Below, in pieces: positions 34,130-43,335 of a stretch of 64,000 bases of DNA. Numbering within the stretch: position 1 is the stretch's first letter; the number at the start of each line of letters is the position of its first letter. The translations under genes and the position numbers were made by a program. Origin of the DNA: Candidatus Villigracilis proximus (GTDB lineage Bacteria; Chloroflexota; Anaerolineae; Anaerolineales; Villigracilaceae). The DNA is taken from positions 65,707 to 129,706 of the forward strand of contig JADKBB010000007.1 in assembly GCA_016715195.1 (NCBI GenBank), given 5' to 3'. The notes below the pieces were generated by a model. That model made no database searches, had not been told where the DNA came from, and saw nothing but the letters and a program-made list of their open reading frames with translations.

Positions 34130-35887
34130 ATGGAATCATTTTTTTCGCGCACGTTGAAAAAGAACAGTCGTAAAGCAAAACGGTTGAGTGTTATTTCGAT
34201 CAGCATTCTTTCACTGGTTGCCTGTCAGCCTTCGTTATGGGGCGCGCCTCCGCCTCCGCCGACAGTGGTGGTCGCCACTGCCTCCGCTACATTTCAAGCG
34301 CCCGTCATTCCCACACTTGCACCCACCATCACGCCAATGCCGCCCACCACAGTGCCAACGCCGGTTGTATTGAACGCCGCACAGATTTGGGCCAGCCCTG
34401 CCACACCCGCGCTTTTGCGTGAAATGATCCAACGTTGGGGGTTTCAAGTTCTGGCTGCTGATCAGTCTTCTGCAAATTTGTATATTGACATCGCCCAGCC
34501 CGCCCAGGGCGCGATGCATGTTTCCACGTGGACGTATGCGCTCGTGGCGCCTTTCCCTACTTTGACCGATAATATTTCAACTCAGGAATTGCTCTCCTCA
34601 TGGGGCGGTTCAAACTTCGGACCGTTTGCTGGTGTGCCGCTTATGATGGAAGAATCCACGCTGATGACTTTTACTGCTTTATGGGGGCCTCCCGCATCAG
34701 GCGCGGTGCAGGTTGTTCCCGCCGATCAATTGCTGGATACTGCATGGAGTCAAATGCCGGCCTGGGCCATCATCCCGTTTGACCAGATCCAGCCAAAATG
34801 GAAAGTATTGATGGTAGACGGCCAATCGCCAATTCAAAAGAAATTCGATCCGTTGATCTACCCGTTGATGGCGACTTATCGCTTGATGTGCGTTAATCCA
34901 TGTCAGGTGCCCGGTGATATTGAACTCTCTTTCCAAAATCGTGACTCAGCCAAACTGACCACCGTCATTTTGACCGGTGTCACTGCTCTGGTTCGCGCCA
35001 CAGCACGTACAATGGATGTAAAAGGCATCCTGTATCCCGGCGAAGTATTACGCGATATTTTGCTCGAAGCAGATATTACCCATGTTAATAACGAAGTACC
35101 TTTTTATCAGGGCTGCCCCAACCCTGACCCAAACCAGGTCAAGCAGGTTTTTTGCAGCGCGCCGCGTTACATGCAGCTTCTGACCGATATCGGCACCGAT
35201 GTGGTGGAGTTATCAGGCGATCACTTTGCCGATTACGGCGTGGAAGCCATGTATCAAACTCTTGATATTTATAAAGAATACAACATGCCTTATTATGGCG
35301 GCGGCTACAATGTGGAAGATGGACGTAAGCCATTGTTGATGGAAGTGAACGGCAATAAGATCATGTTCATTGGCTGTAACTACAAGGATATTTACGCCAG
35401 CGCCAGAGAGAATATTCCCGGCTCCGTAAAATGTGATTTTGACTACATGACCGAACAAATCGCCTATTACCGCACACAGGGATATTTGCCCATCTCCACC
35501 TTCCAATATCATGAGTTCGATACCCCTGAAGCACGTCCGCAGCAGGAGATCGATTTCCGTGTCATGGCAGATGCAGGCGCAGTGGTCGTGAGCGGCAGTC
35601 AGGCACATGTGCCGCAGACGATGGAATTCCGCGCGGATGCGTTTATTCATTATGGCTTGGGAAATTTATTTTTTGACCAGATGGCAAAAAAAGGTCCCGA
35701 CTTTACGCAAAAGGAATTTCTTGACCGCCATGTTTTTTATGACGGCAAATACCTTGGCGTGGAATTGGTGACAGCTTATCTTGAAGATTACGCGCGTCCA
35801 CGGTTTATGACCGACGCCGAGCGAGCAAAATTCCTGAGTTTGTATTTCGCTGAAAGCGGCTGGGACTTTCTGCAAGCCGGACAATAG
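34130..35887 (+). CDS. CapA-like (poly-gamma-glutamate synthesis family) lipoprotein, copy 1
   Basis: About 585 residues from ATG 34130. That start gives a normal lipoprotein signal: a Lys/Arg-rich n-region, a hydrophobic core, then lipobox LVAC. The frame opens at 34040, and ATG 34061 follows a TATAAT box by seven bases, but that start overlaps the probable menC terminator and lengthens the n-region unusually. After a Pro/Thr linker comes an unassigned domain of about 220 residues, then a CapA metallophosphatase-like domain (about 290-580) with GDHFADYGVEAM, FQYHEF and VVSGSQAHVPQ. In canonical CapA these are N-H-x-x-D-x-G and G-x-H-P-H, so the metal site is altered. Confidence 0.82.
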   Translation: MESFFSRTLKKNSRKAKRLSVISISILSLVACQPSLWGAPPPPPTVVVATASATFQAPVIPTLAPTITPMPPTTVPTPVVLNAAQIWASPATPALLREMIQRWGFQVLAADQSSANLYIDIAQPAQGAMHVSTWTYALVAPFPTLTDNISTQELLSSWGGSNFGPFAGVPLMMEESTLMTFTALWGPPASGAVQVVPADQLLDTAWSQMPAWAIIPFDQIQPKWKVLMVDGQSPIQKKFDPLIYPLMATYRLMCVNPCQVPGDIELSFQNRDSAKLTTVILTGVTALVRATARTMDVKGILYPGEVLRDILLEADITHVNNEVPFYQGCPNPDPNQVKQVFCSAPRYMQLLTDIGTDVVELSGDHFADYGVEAMYQTLDIYKEYNMPYYGGGYNVEDGRKPLLMEVNGNKIMFIGCNYKDIYASARENIPGSVKCDFDYMTEQIAYYRTQGYLPISTFQYHEFDTPEARPQQEIDFRVMADAGAVVVSGSQAHVPQTMEFRADAFIHYGLGNLFFDQMAKKGPDFTQKEFLDRHVFYDGKYLGVELVTAYLEDYARPRFMTDAERAKFLSLYFAESGWDFLQAGQ

Positions 35888-35964
35888 CAGACCGCTCAAA
35901 CTACATTGGCCGCGCAGATTAATGCGAGACATTCCGCTGCGTTATAATTAGTTTTACTTCGTGC

Positions 35965-35999
35965 AAAATGGACGCTCTTGAGCGTCCATTTTATTTTTT
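35965..35999 (+). terminator. Terminator after CapA-like copy 1
   Basis: AAAATGGACGCT (35965-35976) pairs with AGCGTCCATTTT (35981-35992), loop CTTG, followed by ATTTTTT. Confidence 0.9.
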
Positions 36000-36043
36000 G
36001 GTAGAATGCACAGTCTGTTCATTCAACTCATTGAGACTTGTCT

Positions 36044-37708
36044 ATGAAAAAAATTACACTTACTTTAATTTGCATTGTCATTCTTGCCGCCTGCGCGCCC
36101 GCAACGGTGCAGCCGGTTAGCACCGCTGCTCCGTCGCCATCGCCGCTGCCGAGTGCAACGGTCACCAGCACGCCCATGCCTGACGCGCTGTGGGTCAGCC
36201 CTGCCGTCCCTGCACATCTGGTTGAACTTGCAAACGCATCAAATATTCCGCTGACGAATGATCCCGCGCTCGCCACACAAAAACTGGATATCTCTGACTC
36301 CGGCACTGTCTGGATTTATGCCCTCGTCGCGCCATTCGCTACCGTAACAGATGACGTGACCCTTCAAGATTTATCCGCCGCCTGGAAAAGCGGTTCAAGC
36401 GGACCGTTTAGCGGGCACAGCGTTCTATTGGCAGAATCCACGCTGAGGGCGTTCACTGCCCTTTGGGGCGAGCCAGCTTCCGGCGTGGTGCGAGTCGTTT
36501 CGTCTGAGCAGATGCTGGATACAGCGTGGGCAGAGTCTGCGTGGGCGATCATCCCCTTTGAAGACATCCAGCCCAAATGGAAAGTATTAAGCGTAGATGG
36601 TCAATCTCCGATGCGCAAGGATTTCAATGCAGATACATATCCATTGAAAATAAATTTTGCTTTATCGAATTCTGAATCATTTGTGTTGCCTGAATCAAAT
36701 CGTGATGCATCAAAACTTGCGACGGTGGTGTTAACCGGTGTGACCGCCATTGTGCGCGCCACTGCGGTGACCATGGAATTAAAGGGTATTACCTATCCCG
36801 GTTCTTTGGTGGGGGATTGGCTGCGTGAAGCGGACGTGGCGCATATCAGCAATGAGGTGACATTCGATAAGACCTGCCCGTATCCGCGCTCGGGATATAC
36901 CAGCCTGATCTTGTGCAGTGACCCAAAGTACATGGAACTGCTGTTGGACGTAGGCACGGATGTGGTGGAGATGTCTGGCGATCATCTTTTGGATCGCGGC
37001 GGTACAGCCTTGCTCGATACACTTGCGATGTATGATGAAAATAATTTGCCTTATTATGGCGGCGGAGTAAATGCCGAAGATGCGCGCAAGCCGGTATTGA
37101 TGGAAGTGAACGGCAACAAGATCGCTTTCATGGGCTGTAATGGAAAGCCTGTTATTTTTCAAAAAGCAACTGACACCACACCCGGACCTGCCGAATGTGA
37201 TTATCAATTTTTTGGAGATCAGATTCGTGAATTGAGCGCGCAGGGATATATGGTTATTTTTACGTTTCAACATAATGAATGTTATTCACCCATGCCGTGT
37301 TATCTGCATGAAGATGGGTTTCATAGCGTGGCTGATGCGGGGGCGGTAGTGGTCAGCGGCAGTCAGGCGCATTTTCCGCATATCATGGAATTTCGCGGCG
37401 ATTCATTTATTCATTATGGGCTGGGAAATTTTTTCTTCGACCAGATGACTTATATTCTCCCCGATGGAAAAGTAATTGATGGCACACGCCGTGAATTCAT
37501 TGACCGCCATGTTTTTTATGACGGCCATTATCTTGGCGTGGAATTGCTGACCGCCATGATGGAGGATTATTCCACGCCGCGCCCGATGACCGAGGCTGAA
37601 CGCGTACCCTTCCTGACTGAATATTTCAACCTGAGCGGATGGATGCCTGTGCCGCCGACTGTCATTCCACAGCCAACGGTGACTTTAACTCCGATTGTTC
37701 TGCCGTAG
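36044..37708 (+). CDS. CapA-like lipoprotein, copy 2
   Basis: 554 residues, a paralogue of the preceding gene over nearly its whole length: shared stretches include FTALWG-P-ASG, WAIIPF, IQPKWKVL, DGQSP, LTGVTA, YYGGG and IHYGLGN. The signal peptide ends in lipobox LAAC. The CapA-like domain again has GDHLLDRGG and VVSGSQAHFP in place of the canonical Asn and Gly-x-His residues. A Pro/Thr-rich tail follows. The pair arose by tandem duplication, yet each has its own terminator and gap. A role in envelope polymer handling is a family-based guess. Confidence 0.85.
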   Translation: MKKITLTLICIVILAACAPATVQPVSTAAPSPSPLPSATVTSTPMPDALWVSPAVPAHLVELANASNIPLTNDPALATQKLDISDSGTVWIYALVAPFATVTDDVTLQDLSAAWKSGSSGPFSGHSVLLAESTLRAFTALWGEPASGVVRVVSSEQMLDTAWAESAWAIIPFEDIQPKWKVLSVDGQSPMRKDFNADTYPLKINFALSNSESFVLPESNRDASKLATVVLTGVTAIVRATAVTMELKGITYPGSLVGDWLREADVAHISNEVTFDKTCPYPRSGYTSLILCSDPKYMELLLDVGTDVVEMSGDHLLDRGGTALLDTLAMYDENNLPYYGGGVNAEDARKPVLMEVNGNKIAFMGCNGKPVIFQKATDTTPGPAECDYQFFGDQIRELSAQGYMVIFTFQHNECYSPMPCYLHEDGFHSVADAGAVVVSGSQAHFPHIMEFRGDSFIHYGLGNFFFDQMTYILPDGKVIDGTRREFIDRHVFYDGHYLGVELLTAMMEDYSTPRPMTEAERVPFLTEYFNLSGWMPVPPTVIPQPTVTLTPIVLP

Positions 37709-37797
37709 GTTTTGGCGGTATGCTCGGAATTTAAATTTTTAAAGATTTCTTCACGCCATTTATTTTGTGGCTTTTAGAAAACCGATAAATTTTGGAG

Positions 37798-37876
37798 TTG
37801 CCAGAATTATTTTTTCATGTATAATGTGTATGTCGTCGTTAGGATGCCCCCCTCATCCTAGCGGCGGCACTTTTTT
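37798..37876 (+). ncRNA. Candidate small RNA: strong promoter followed by a C6-loop hairpin terminator
   Basis: TTGCCA (37798-37803) and TATAAT (37820-37825) are 16 bases apart, one of the best promoter matches in the window. Seven bases later begins a 15-bp stem (37832-37846 with 37854-37868, four G-U pairs) with loop CCCCCCT, followed by ACTTTTTT. The transcript would be about 45 bases. It lies between convergent genes, so it does not serve a downstream gene, and on the opposite strand no T-run follows the hairpin. The six-cytosine loop recalls the 6C RNA motif, which however has two such hairpins. Confidence 0.45.
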
Positions 37877-37885
37877 AATTCAAAA

Positions 37886-38659
37886 TTATTTTGAGATCGG
37901 CAGCGTGTATCCACCATCTACAATAATTGTCTGCCCTACGATCATGGCCGCCGCAGGAGAACATAAAAAGGCGACCACTTCCGCCACTTCTTCAGGAGTG
38001 ATCAATCTTCCAGCGGGGACTTGTGCAATAAAATTTTGCAGGATGTTATCCTGATTTCCCATCGAAGCGAAATGATTCAGCGCATCGGTCTCCACCACGC
38101 CAGGCGACACCGCGTTGACATTGATGCCCTTTGAGATCAGTTCCACGCCCAGATAGCGGGTGAGTGATTCCAGTGCCGCTTTGCTTGCACCGACCACCAC
38201 ATAATCAGGCAATACACGCGTGGAGCCTGCGCTCGAAATGCTGACGATCTTTCCATTGCCGTGTTTTTCCATGAGCGCCGCCGCGCGTTGTGCAGAAAAT
38301 AATAAAGCGCGCGCATTGATATTCATGGTCCAATCCCAGCCTTTGGGCTTCTGTTCCATCGCCGGACGGTTATAGCCCGAAGCCGCATTGTGGATGAAAA
38401 TATCCAGCTTATGAAATTCCCTGTCCACTTCATCGAACATGTGGTTTAGATCATCGAGATCGCCCACGTCTGCTTTGACCAGCAAGGCGCGGCGGCCTGT
38501 CTTCTCCACCTCACGTGCAGTCTCTTCGGCTGGAGCGCGATTGCGGAAGAAGTTGATCACTACATCCGCGCCATGCTGCGCGAAGTGTAATGCAATGGCG
38601 CGTCCAATCCCACGGCCAGAGCCGGTTACAAGTGCGATTTTGTTTTCAAATAACATCAT
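37886..38659 (-). CDS. fabL: Enoyl-[acyl-carrier-protein] reductase III (FabL-type SDR)
   Basis: 257 residues from ATG 38659 (38656 equally possible; AAGGAATTA lies just upstream). Short-chain dehydrogenase fold with GSGRGIGRA at the NADPH site and the FabL-specific catalytic pattern Y-x6-K (YVVVGASK) rather than Y-x3-K. The W-x-W-T-M-N-I-N-A-R-A-L-L stretch and the C-terminal GQTIIVDGGYTL also match Bacillus FabL. It would catalyse the last reduction step of each fatty acid elongation cycle. Convergent with the CapA-like gene. Confidence 0.88.
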   Translation of the reverse strand: MMLFENKIALVTGSGRGIGRAIALHFAQHGADVVINFFRNRAPAEETAREVEKTGRRALLVKADVGDLDDLNHMFDEVDREFHKLDIFIHNAASGYNRPAMEQKPKGWDWTMNINARALLFSAQRAAALMEKHGNGKIVSISSAGSTRVLPDYVVVGASKAALESLTRYLGVELISKGINVNAVSPGVVETDALNHFASMGNQDNILQNFIAQVPAGRLITPEEVAEVVAFLCSPAAAMIVGQTIIVDGGYTLPISK

Positions 38660-38675
38660 TAATTCCTTTTCTAAA

Positions 38676-38753
38676 CACAAAAAACTTTGTGGCTTCGTGT
38701 CTCACCTGCACTGCACCAGCAGCGCGGTGCAAGTGTATAGACTTCGTGGTTAA
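38676..38753. repeat. Dispersed inverted repeat (ACGAAG family)
   Basis: AACTTTGTGGCTTCGTG on the left and GACTTCGTGGTTA on the right belong to the family also seen at 46631-46694 and 60474-60544; the middle contains a TGCACC/GGTGCA hairpin. Confidence 0.55.
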
Positions 38754-38774
38754 TTTTATACAGACTCATTGTAC

Positions 38775-39281
38775 TCAATCAAAATAAATATTCAAATCAG
38801 AGCAATCAAACCTGTTTCCACAATTCGGACAACTTACCTTGCAGCTTTTTTCGTGCATTTCACTGCCGCATTTATCACAGATCCAAATTTTCTTTTCATT
38901 CCATTGAACGGGCTGGAACAACATGGGATTAAATCTGCCGATATTCTCCGCGCCTAATCGTTTCACTTCCACTATTACCTTGTTTGCATCTTTTTTCAAT
39001 TGTCCCACATCCACGCCCCGGCAAAGATCAGGCCACGGCGTCAGCCATTTCATGCCCCGCTCATACACCTTAAGCGCGCCCGGATAATTTCCACGGGTGA
39101 TGTGTAAATAGGCCACTGCAATTTGCAAAATTCCCTGATACAACTTGCGAATCTCCCCCGTCTCATCACGCCACGCATCTTCCAATTCTTCATGTGTCTC
39201 AAAAAACTTTTTCTGATTAAATAACTTCAACCCCTCAATCGCCTTCGGATGTAACACACCATCACAATCTAAAATATTCAT
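38775..39281 (-). CDS. DUF309 protein with C-terminal zinc ribbon
   Basis: 168 residues. The DUF309 helical domain (about 8-110) has the signature F-F-E-T-H-E-E-L-E-D-A-W and the ILQIAVAYLHITRGN stretch. From about residue 130 there is a four-Cys ribbon (CDKC, CPNC). Family function is unknown. The start lies within a CATCCTT heptamer tract, so the ribosome site is displaced. Confidence 0.88.
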   Translation of the reverse strand: MNILDCDGVLHPKAIEGLKLFNQKKFFETHEELEDAWRDETGEIRKLYQGILQIAVAYLHITRGNYPGALKVYERGMKWLTPWPDLCRGVDVGQLKKDANKVIVEVKRLGAENIGRFNPMLFQPVQWNEKKIWICDKCGSEMHEKSCKVSCPNCGNRFDCSDLNIYFD

Positions 39282-39306
39282 CCTTCATCCTTCTGCCTTC
39301 ATCCTT
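39279..39306. repeat. Heptamer tract, unit CATCCTT
   Basis: Four imperfect copies fill the gap between the DUF309 gene and the transporter fusion gene and include the DUF309 start codon. Confidence 0.75.
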
Positions 39307-39310
39307 TGCT

Positions 39311-42300
39311 CTACTTCCCCAGTTCTTCCCGCAGATCAATGACTTCCCGTACCCGTGCGCGCAAATTTCCTGTCAACATTTGGATCGTGCCCATCGCCAC
39401 TTCCACCCGATCAGACATCAACTCGTAGAACGGCTCCTGATCGAGTCTAAACACCAGCGTATCTTCCAGCGCGCGGATCGTCGCAGTGCGCGGCTCGGTA
39501 TCGAGCAATGCCAGTTCGCCAAAGACAGCGCGTTCGCCAAGCGTATTCAACACACGTTCACCATCCATCACCGCCACTTTTCCGCTGACGATAATAAACA
39601 TACTATTGCCCTGCTCGCCTTTTTCAACGATATTTTTACCCGCCGGCATTTCCATCTCCGTCAGCAATTCGCTTAACTCCGCCAATGCATCATCCGGTGT
39701 AGACTTGAATAAATTAACCGATCTCAGGATCAAAACTTTTTCAACAGTTGAATGCATTTTTATATCTCCATTCTTTATCAGCGCATGCACGCAAATTGCA
39801 AGCCAGCCCTGCGACTGCTCCGCCAATTCCTGCATCGAAACTTTTTCAGAAATTCCCAAACGCTTGCACGCATCTACAGCCGCAAGTTCTTCAGCCAGCG
39901 GAAGCATAATTAACTTCACATCCCGCGGCAGGATCGTATCCAGCGTCTCGATCGCATACGGAATCTTCGCCGCGTCTTTGCGCAGAATTACACGCCGTGC
40001 ATTGGTCACCGCTTTGCGGTCATACATAAAACTCAGCAAATGAAAAAGTCTTTCACGCACATGATAAATCTCAATGCGGATTGCCTGCGCCAGTAGATTC
40101 ATTTCATCTTTAGATTCGATCTCCCGCAGCGCAGAATACAACATCCGTACATGTTCCGTTTCATATTTAACCTGAGCCTGACTCTGCCCGTTGACAGGAT
40201 CAGCCCTGTAGCCGCATTCCGCCAAAGCCGCAAGCACAGCTTCGCGCAAGTCCGAATCTGTGTGACCGATATGCGGCTCAAGCATCGCGATCACAGACGC
40301 GCCGCGAATATTTCCGCAGACATGGATCAGTTTTCTTAACGCTGCTTTGGAAAAATCGGTTTGCGCGAGTGTTATTGCAATAAACGGCAGCGACGCTTCG
40401 CCGCCCATCTCCAACGCCTGCGCCGCTTGCGCCCGTGTAGACGGATTTTTCATCGCGTTGATCACTTTAAACCAGTTCGTATTTTGTTTGCCTGTTCCCG
40501 CCGCCAACAAAGCCTCACGCCGAACTTTGATTTCAGGATCATCCAGTAGTTTTTCAAGCAGGCTTTCAAATCCCTGCGAGCCAAATCTTCTCAGCGTTTG
40601 CGCCGCAAGCAGACGTTTGGCTGGCAAGGGGTGACCAGCCAGTTTCTCCAGTTTTTCTTTTGAGATGGAAAGACCGTCTTCACCGCCGTATTTCAACAAT
40701 CCCACCAACGCGCCGAAGGTATTTGCTTCATTGTTTGAATTCAAATACGGCAGAATGAGATTGATGTCATCGGCAGATAAGGCCGAGAAAGCCTGCACAG
40801 CCGCGCGGCGGTTATTGGGGATATTTTCCTGCGGAATATGCTCTACAAGACTTTTACGCGCCTGCTGTGGTTTGATGCGTTCGATCTTTTCCAACACTGA
40901 AACACGCACACTGGAAGAGGCATGACCCAATAAATTGATCAACTCGCTTTTTAGATTTGGGTGATTAAGTTCTTCAAGCAGGTCAAGCGAGTAGATCACA
41001 GTCCCATCGTGCTGGCTCGATAGCCCTTTGAATAAGACCTCGCTGTTGATCTCTTCGATATTGATCAGTTCTTCACGTTTGAAACGCCGCTTGTTGATGG
41101 CTTCTACAAGTTGTTTGGGATATGCGTTTGCCAGAATAATACTTAATACAAGCCATGCAATCGCAAGCACGATATAAACAAATGAAAGTTGAATGGTGTC
41201 GAGTTTTAATCCATTTGAGAGCAAGGCCAGTAATAGCCCCGCGATGCCGATTGCCGCAGGCTGGATGATTCCTTCGCCAATGGCGCGCGCCTTCGGGCGC
41301 AGTGCATCTGCTATCGGTTGGTAAAGGATGGAGGACGCTGACTGGTCTAAGGTGAAGCCGAGTCCCTCATTGTTAAATTTTCCTGCTATTGCAAACCAGA
41401 ACAGGCCCAAAGTCCAGGAAGATGCGAAGATGCCCACGCTGGCAAATCCGCTCATGGATGCGATCAAGACGATGGGCGTGGTTAAGAGTCCAGCCCATAA
41501 TCCAAATTTGCTGATGATGCGGCCTGTCAGAAAAGTGTCTGTTAGAAATCCGAGCAGACCCACCATACTGAAGAAGTTACCAATGAAGCCCGCGTTATCT
41601 GCAGCGTTGGGAAATTGAATGGAGGTCATGCCATAAAAGATGGCGTCCATGACGAAGTAGGCCACGCGCCATAATGCTGCCAGAGCGAAGACCAATAGAA
41701 TATAGCGATTGCGAAACAGTGCGCTTGTGGGAGGCTGTTCCGGTGTGCGCGCATCAGTATTTTGTATTGATGGTTTTTTCATGCCGCGCAGAATCGCGCT
41801 TTGAAATAAAAGCGCAATAAAAAGACAGGCAGCGATGATGATGTAAAGATTCTCTGTGCCAAGTGATTTTGCAATGGTTCCCGAGAAAGGTCCTGCTACC
41901 ACATACGAAAACCATGAGCCGGCATTGAGCAAGCCAAATAATCTTTTGCCCTGCCGCACATCAAAAATATCTGATGCGAGAGTCCAGAAGGCGAGCACGG
42001 CCAGATTGATGAGAGTTTGAGTCCAGATGGGGAGGAAGAGTGCGAGCGCTTTTGAGGGGGCGGCGGCAAGACCGAAACGAAAACCGAGGGTAACGAGTAC
42101 CAGAAAAACCATCGTCAGCCACAACCAGCGCGCGAGTGAAACACGTTCTGAAATTTTTAGAAAAATTGCGGTGATGGTCGAAACAATCACGGCGATGCCG
42201 ATGTAGGTAAAGGGGATTGCAGATACATCCCAATAGGTTAGAAACAGCGGCATGGATGCAGTTTGCGCGAAGAGCATGGCTGCGCCCATGAAAAAATATT

Positions 42301-42373
42301 GCGCCAGCATGAGATAGACCGTGCGGCGTTCTTCAGGGCGGATGTTGAGTATGGCGTCTATTCGTGTCTGCAT
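39311..42373 (-). CDS. Nucleotide transporter (NTT/ATP-ADP translocase-like) fused to HEAT repeats and a cyclic nucleotide-binding domain
   Basis: 1020 residues from ATG 42373; the longer open frame to 42595 overlaps the divergent gene. Residues about 15-440 form some 12 membrane helices starting EERRTVYLMLAQYFFMGA, similar to Npt1/NTT and MFS carriers. Residues about 470-830 are HEAT-like helical repeats. The C-terminal 130 residues are a cNMP-binding domain with GERAVFGELALLDTEPRTATI, including the Glu and Arg that contact the cyclic nucleotide phosphate. The fusion suggests transport gated by a cyclic nucleotide. NTT-HEAT-cNMP fusions are known in free-living bacteria; the substrate here is untested. 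Confidence 0.82.
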   Translation of the reverse strand: MQTRIDAILNIRPEERRTVYLMLAQYFFMGAAMLFAQTASMPLFLTYWDVSAIPFTYIGIAVIVSTITAIFLKISERVSLARWLWLTMVFLVLVTLGFRFGLAAAPSKALALFLPIWTQTLINLAVLAFWTLASDIFDVRQGKRLFGLLNAGSWFSYVVAGPFSGTIAKSLGTENLYIIIAACLFIALLFQSAILRGMKKPSIQNTDARTPEQPPTSALFRNRYILLVFALAALWRVAYFVMDAIFYGMTSIQFPNAADNAGFIGNFFSMVGLLGFLTDTFLTGRIISKFGLWAGLLTTPIVLIASMSGFASVGIFASSWTLGLFWFAIAGKFNNEGLGFTLDQSASSILYQPIADALRPKARAIGEGIIQPAAIGIAGLLLALLSNGLKLDTIQLSFVYIVLAIAWLVLSIILANAYPKQLVEAINKRRFKREELINIEEINSEVLFKGLSSQHDGTVIYSLDLLEELNHPNLKSELINLLGHASSSVRVSVLEKIERIKPQQARKSLVEHIPQENIPNNRRAAVQAFSALSADDINLILPYLNSNNEANTFGALVGLLKYGGEDGLSISKEKLEKLAGHPLPAKRLLAAQTLRRFGSQGFESLLEKLLDDPEIKVRREALLAAGTGKQNTNWFKVINAMKNPSTRAQAAQALEMGGEASLPFIAITLAQTDFSKAALRKLIHVCGNIRGASVIAMLEPHIGHTDSDLREAVLAALAECGYRADPVNGQSQAQVKYETEHVRMLYSALREIESKDEMNLLAQAIRIEIYHVRERLFHLLSFMYDRKAVTNARRVILRKDAAKIPYAIETLDTILPRDVKLIMLPLAEELAAVDACKRLGISEKVSMQELAEQSQGWLAICVHALIKNGDIKMHSTVEKVLILRSVNLFKSTPDDALAELSELLTEMEMPAGKNIVEKGEQGNSMFIIVSGKVAVMDGERVLNTLGERAVFGELALLDTEPRTATIRALEDTLVFRLDQEPFYELMSDRVEVAMGTIQMLTGNLRARVREVIDLREELGK

Positions 42374-42435
42374 ATTCGGAGAGGTTCGGTAGTATAACAT
42401 GCAGCTTTCATTCAAATGGTAAAATTCCTGCACGC

Positions 42436-43335
42436 ATGAAACATTTTTTAAAAGATAAACGGGTAGTCTTATTTTGGGCTTTGCTGGCGCTGGTTTCTTT
42501 GGTGGCGCTTGGCAGCGCATTGAAAGATGTTTCCTTTCTCCCTTCACAGCCCATCGGCTTTTCAAATCAAAATTCCAGATTGACAGACTTGTCACATATT
42601 GCCGCGTTATTGGTCAGCGCAGCGGAAGTCCCATTTTGGCGGCAGATCGCATTTTGGGCAGGGGTCTTTGTAATTGTTTTGTTGATCTCTGCCCTGCTCT
42701 CTCCCGAACTGCGCAAACAATTGATACAAACCTTTTTAAAGGTTGCCACCTTTTCCATTCTCCTGCTTTATGTCATCAAAAATAATTCGGATGTGCTGGC
42801 AGGGTTTGTCCTTCAGATTCCATATATGGGAGACACGCAGAACACCTTGCCGTCACCGCAGATCGCGCCGCCCGTATTCCAACCACCTCACATCCCAACT
42901 TTCCTGTCCTTTCTCATTGCTTTTGGCCTGATCTTGTTGGGAAGCATGTTCCTGTGGATTTTAAACCGTTGGTGGGAAAAGCAAAAAGAATTACGTTCGG
43001 CACGCCAGCCATTAAAAGAAATTGCTGATATTGCCCGTTTGTCTTTGAAAGATATTGAGTCAGGTCAGGATTCGCGCGATACGATTATTCAATGCTACGA
43101 ACGGATGAGCAGCGCTGTGGGCACAAAGCGCGGATTACAGCGCGAATATTTTGTGACACCCGCCGAGTTTGCTTCACGTCTTGAGCGCGCTGGGCTGCCG
43201 CGCGAACCCATAACGCGACTCACACGTCTGTTTGAATCTGTCCGTTATGGGGGGCGGGTTTCAGGTGCGACCGAAATAAACGAAGCAGTGTCCTGCCTGA
43301 GCTCCATCTTAAAGTATTGCGGAGAAACACAATGA
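42436..43335 (+). CDS. DUF4129 membrane protein of the MoxR operon
   Basis: 299 residues from ATG 42436; a TAAAAT box preceded by TGG ends ten bases before it. Three or four membrane helices (near 10-30, 75-95, 100-120, 165-185) are followed by the DUF4129 domain (about 210-290: CYERMSSAVG, TPAEFASRLERAGLP). First gene of a five-gene operon (DUF4129, membrane protein, MoxR, DUF58, membrane protein). DUF4129 is often the C-terminal part of transglutaminase-like proteins in such operons; here the transglutaminase domain is absent. Confidence 0.85.
   Translation: MKHFLKDKRVVLFWALLALVSLVALGSALKDVSFLPSQPIGFSNQNSRLTDLSHIAALLVSAAEVPFWRQIAFWAGVFVIVLLISALLSPELRKQLIQTFLKVATFSILLLYVIKNNSDVLAGFVLQIPYMGDTQNTLPSPQIAPPVFQPPHIPTFLSFLIAFGLILLGSMFLWILNRWWEKQKELRSARQPLKEIADIARLSLKDIESGQDSRDTIIQCYERMSSAVGTKRGLQREYFVTPAEFASRLERAGLPREPITRLTRLFESVRYGGRVSGATEINEAVSCLSSILKYCGETQ

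Noticed and set aside
35944..35999. TATAAT followed by a hairpin terminator as a second small RNA
   Set aside because: No -35 match at the right distance, and the hairpin is well explained as the terminator of the upstream gene.
39380..41618. Several plus-strand ORFs of 60-185 codons opposite the transporter fusion gene
   Set aside because: They mirror the codon pattern of the 1020-residue gene, lack ribosome sites and match no family.
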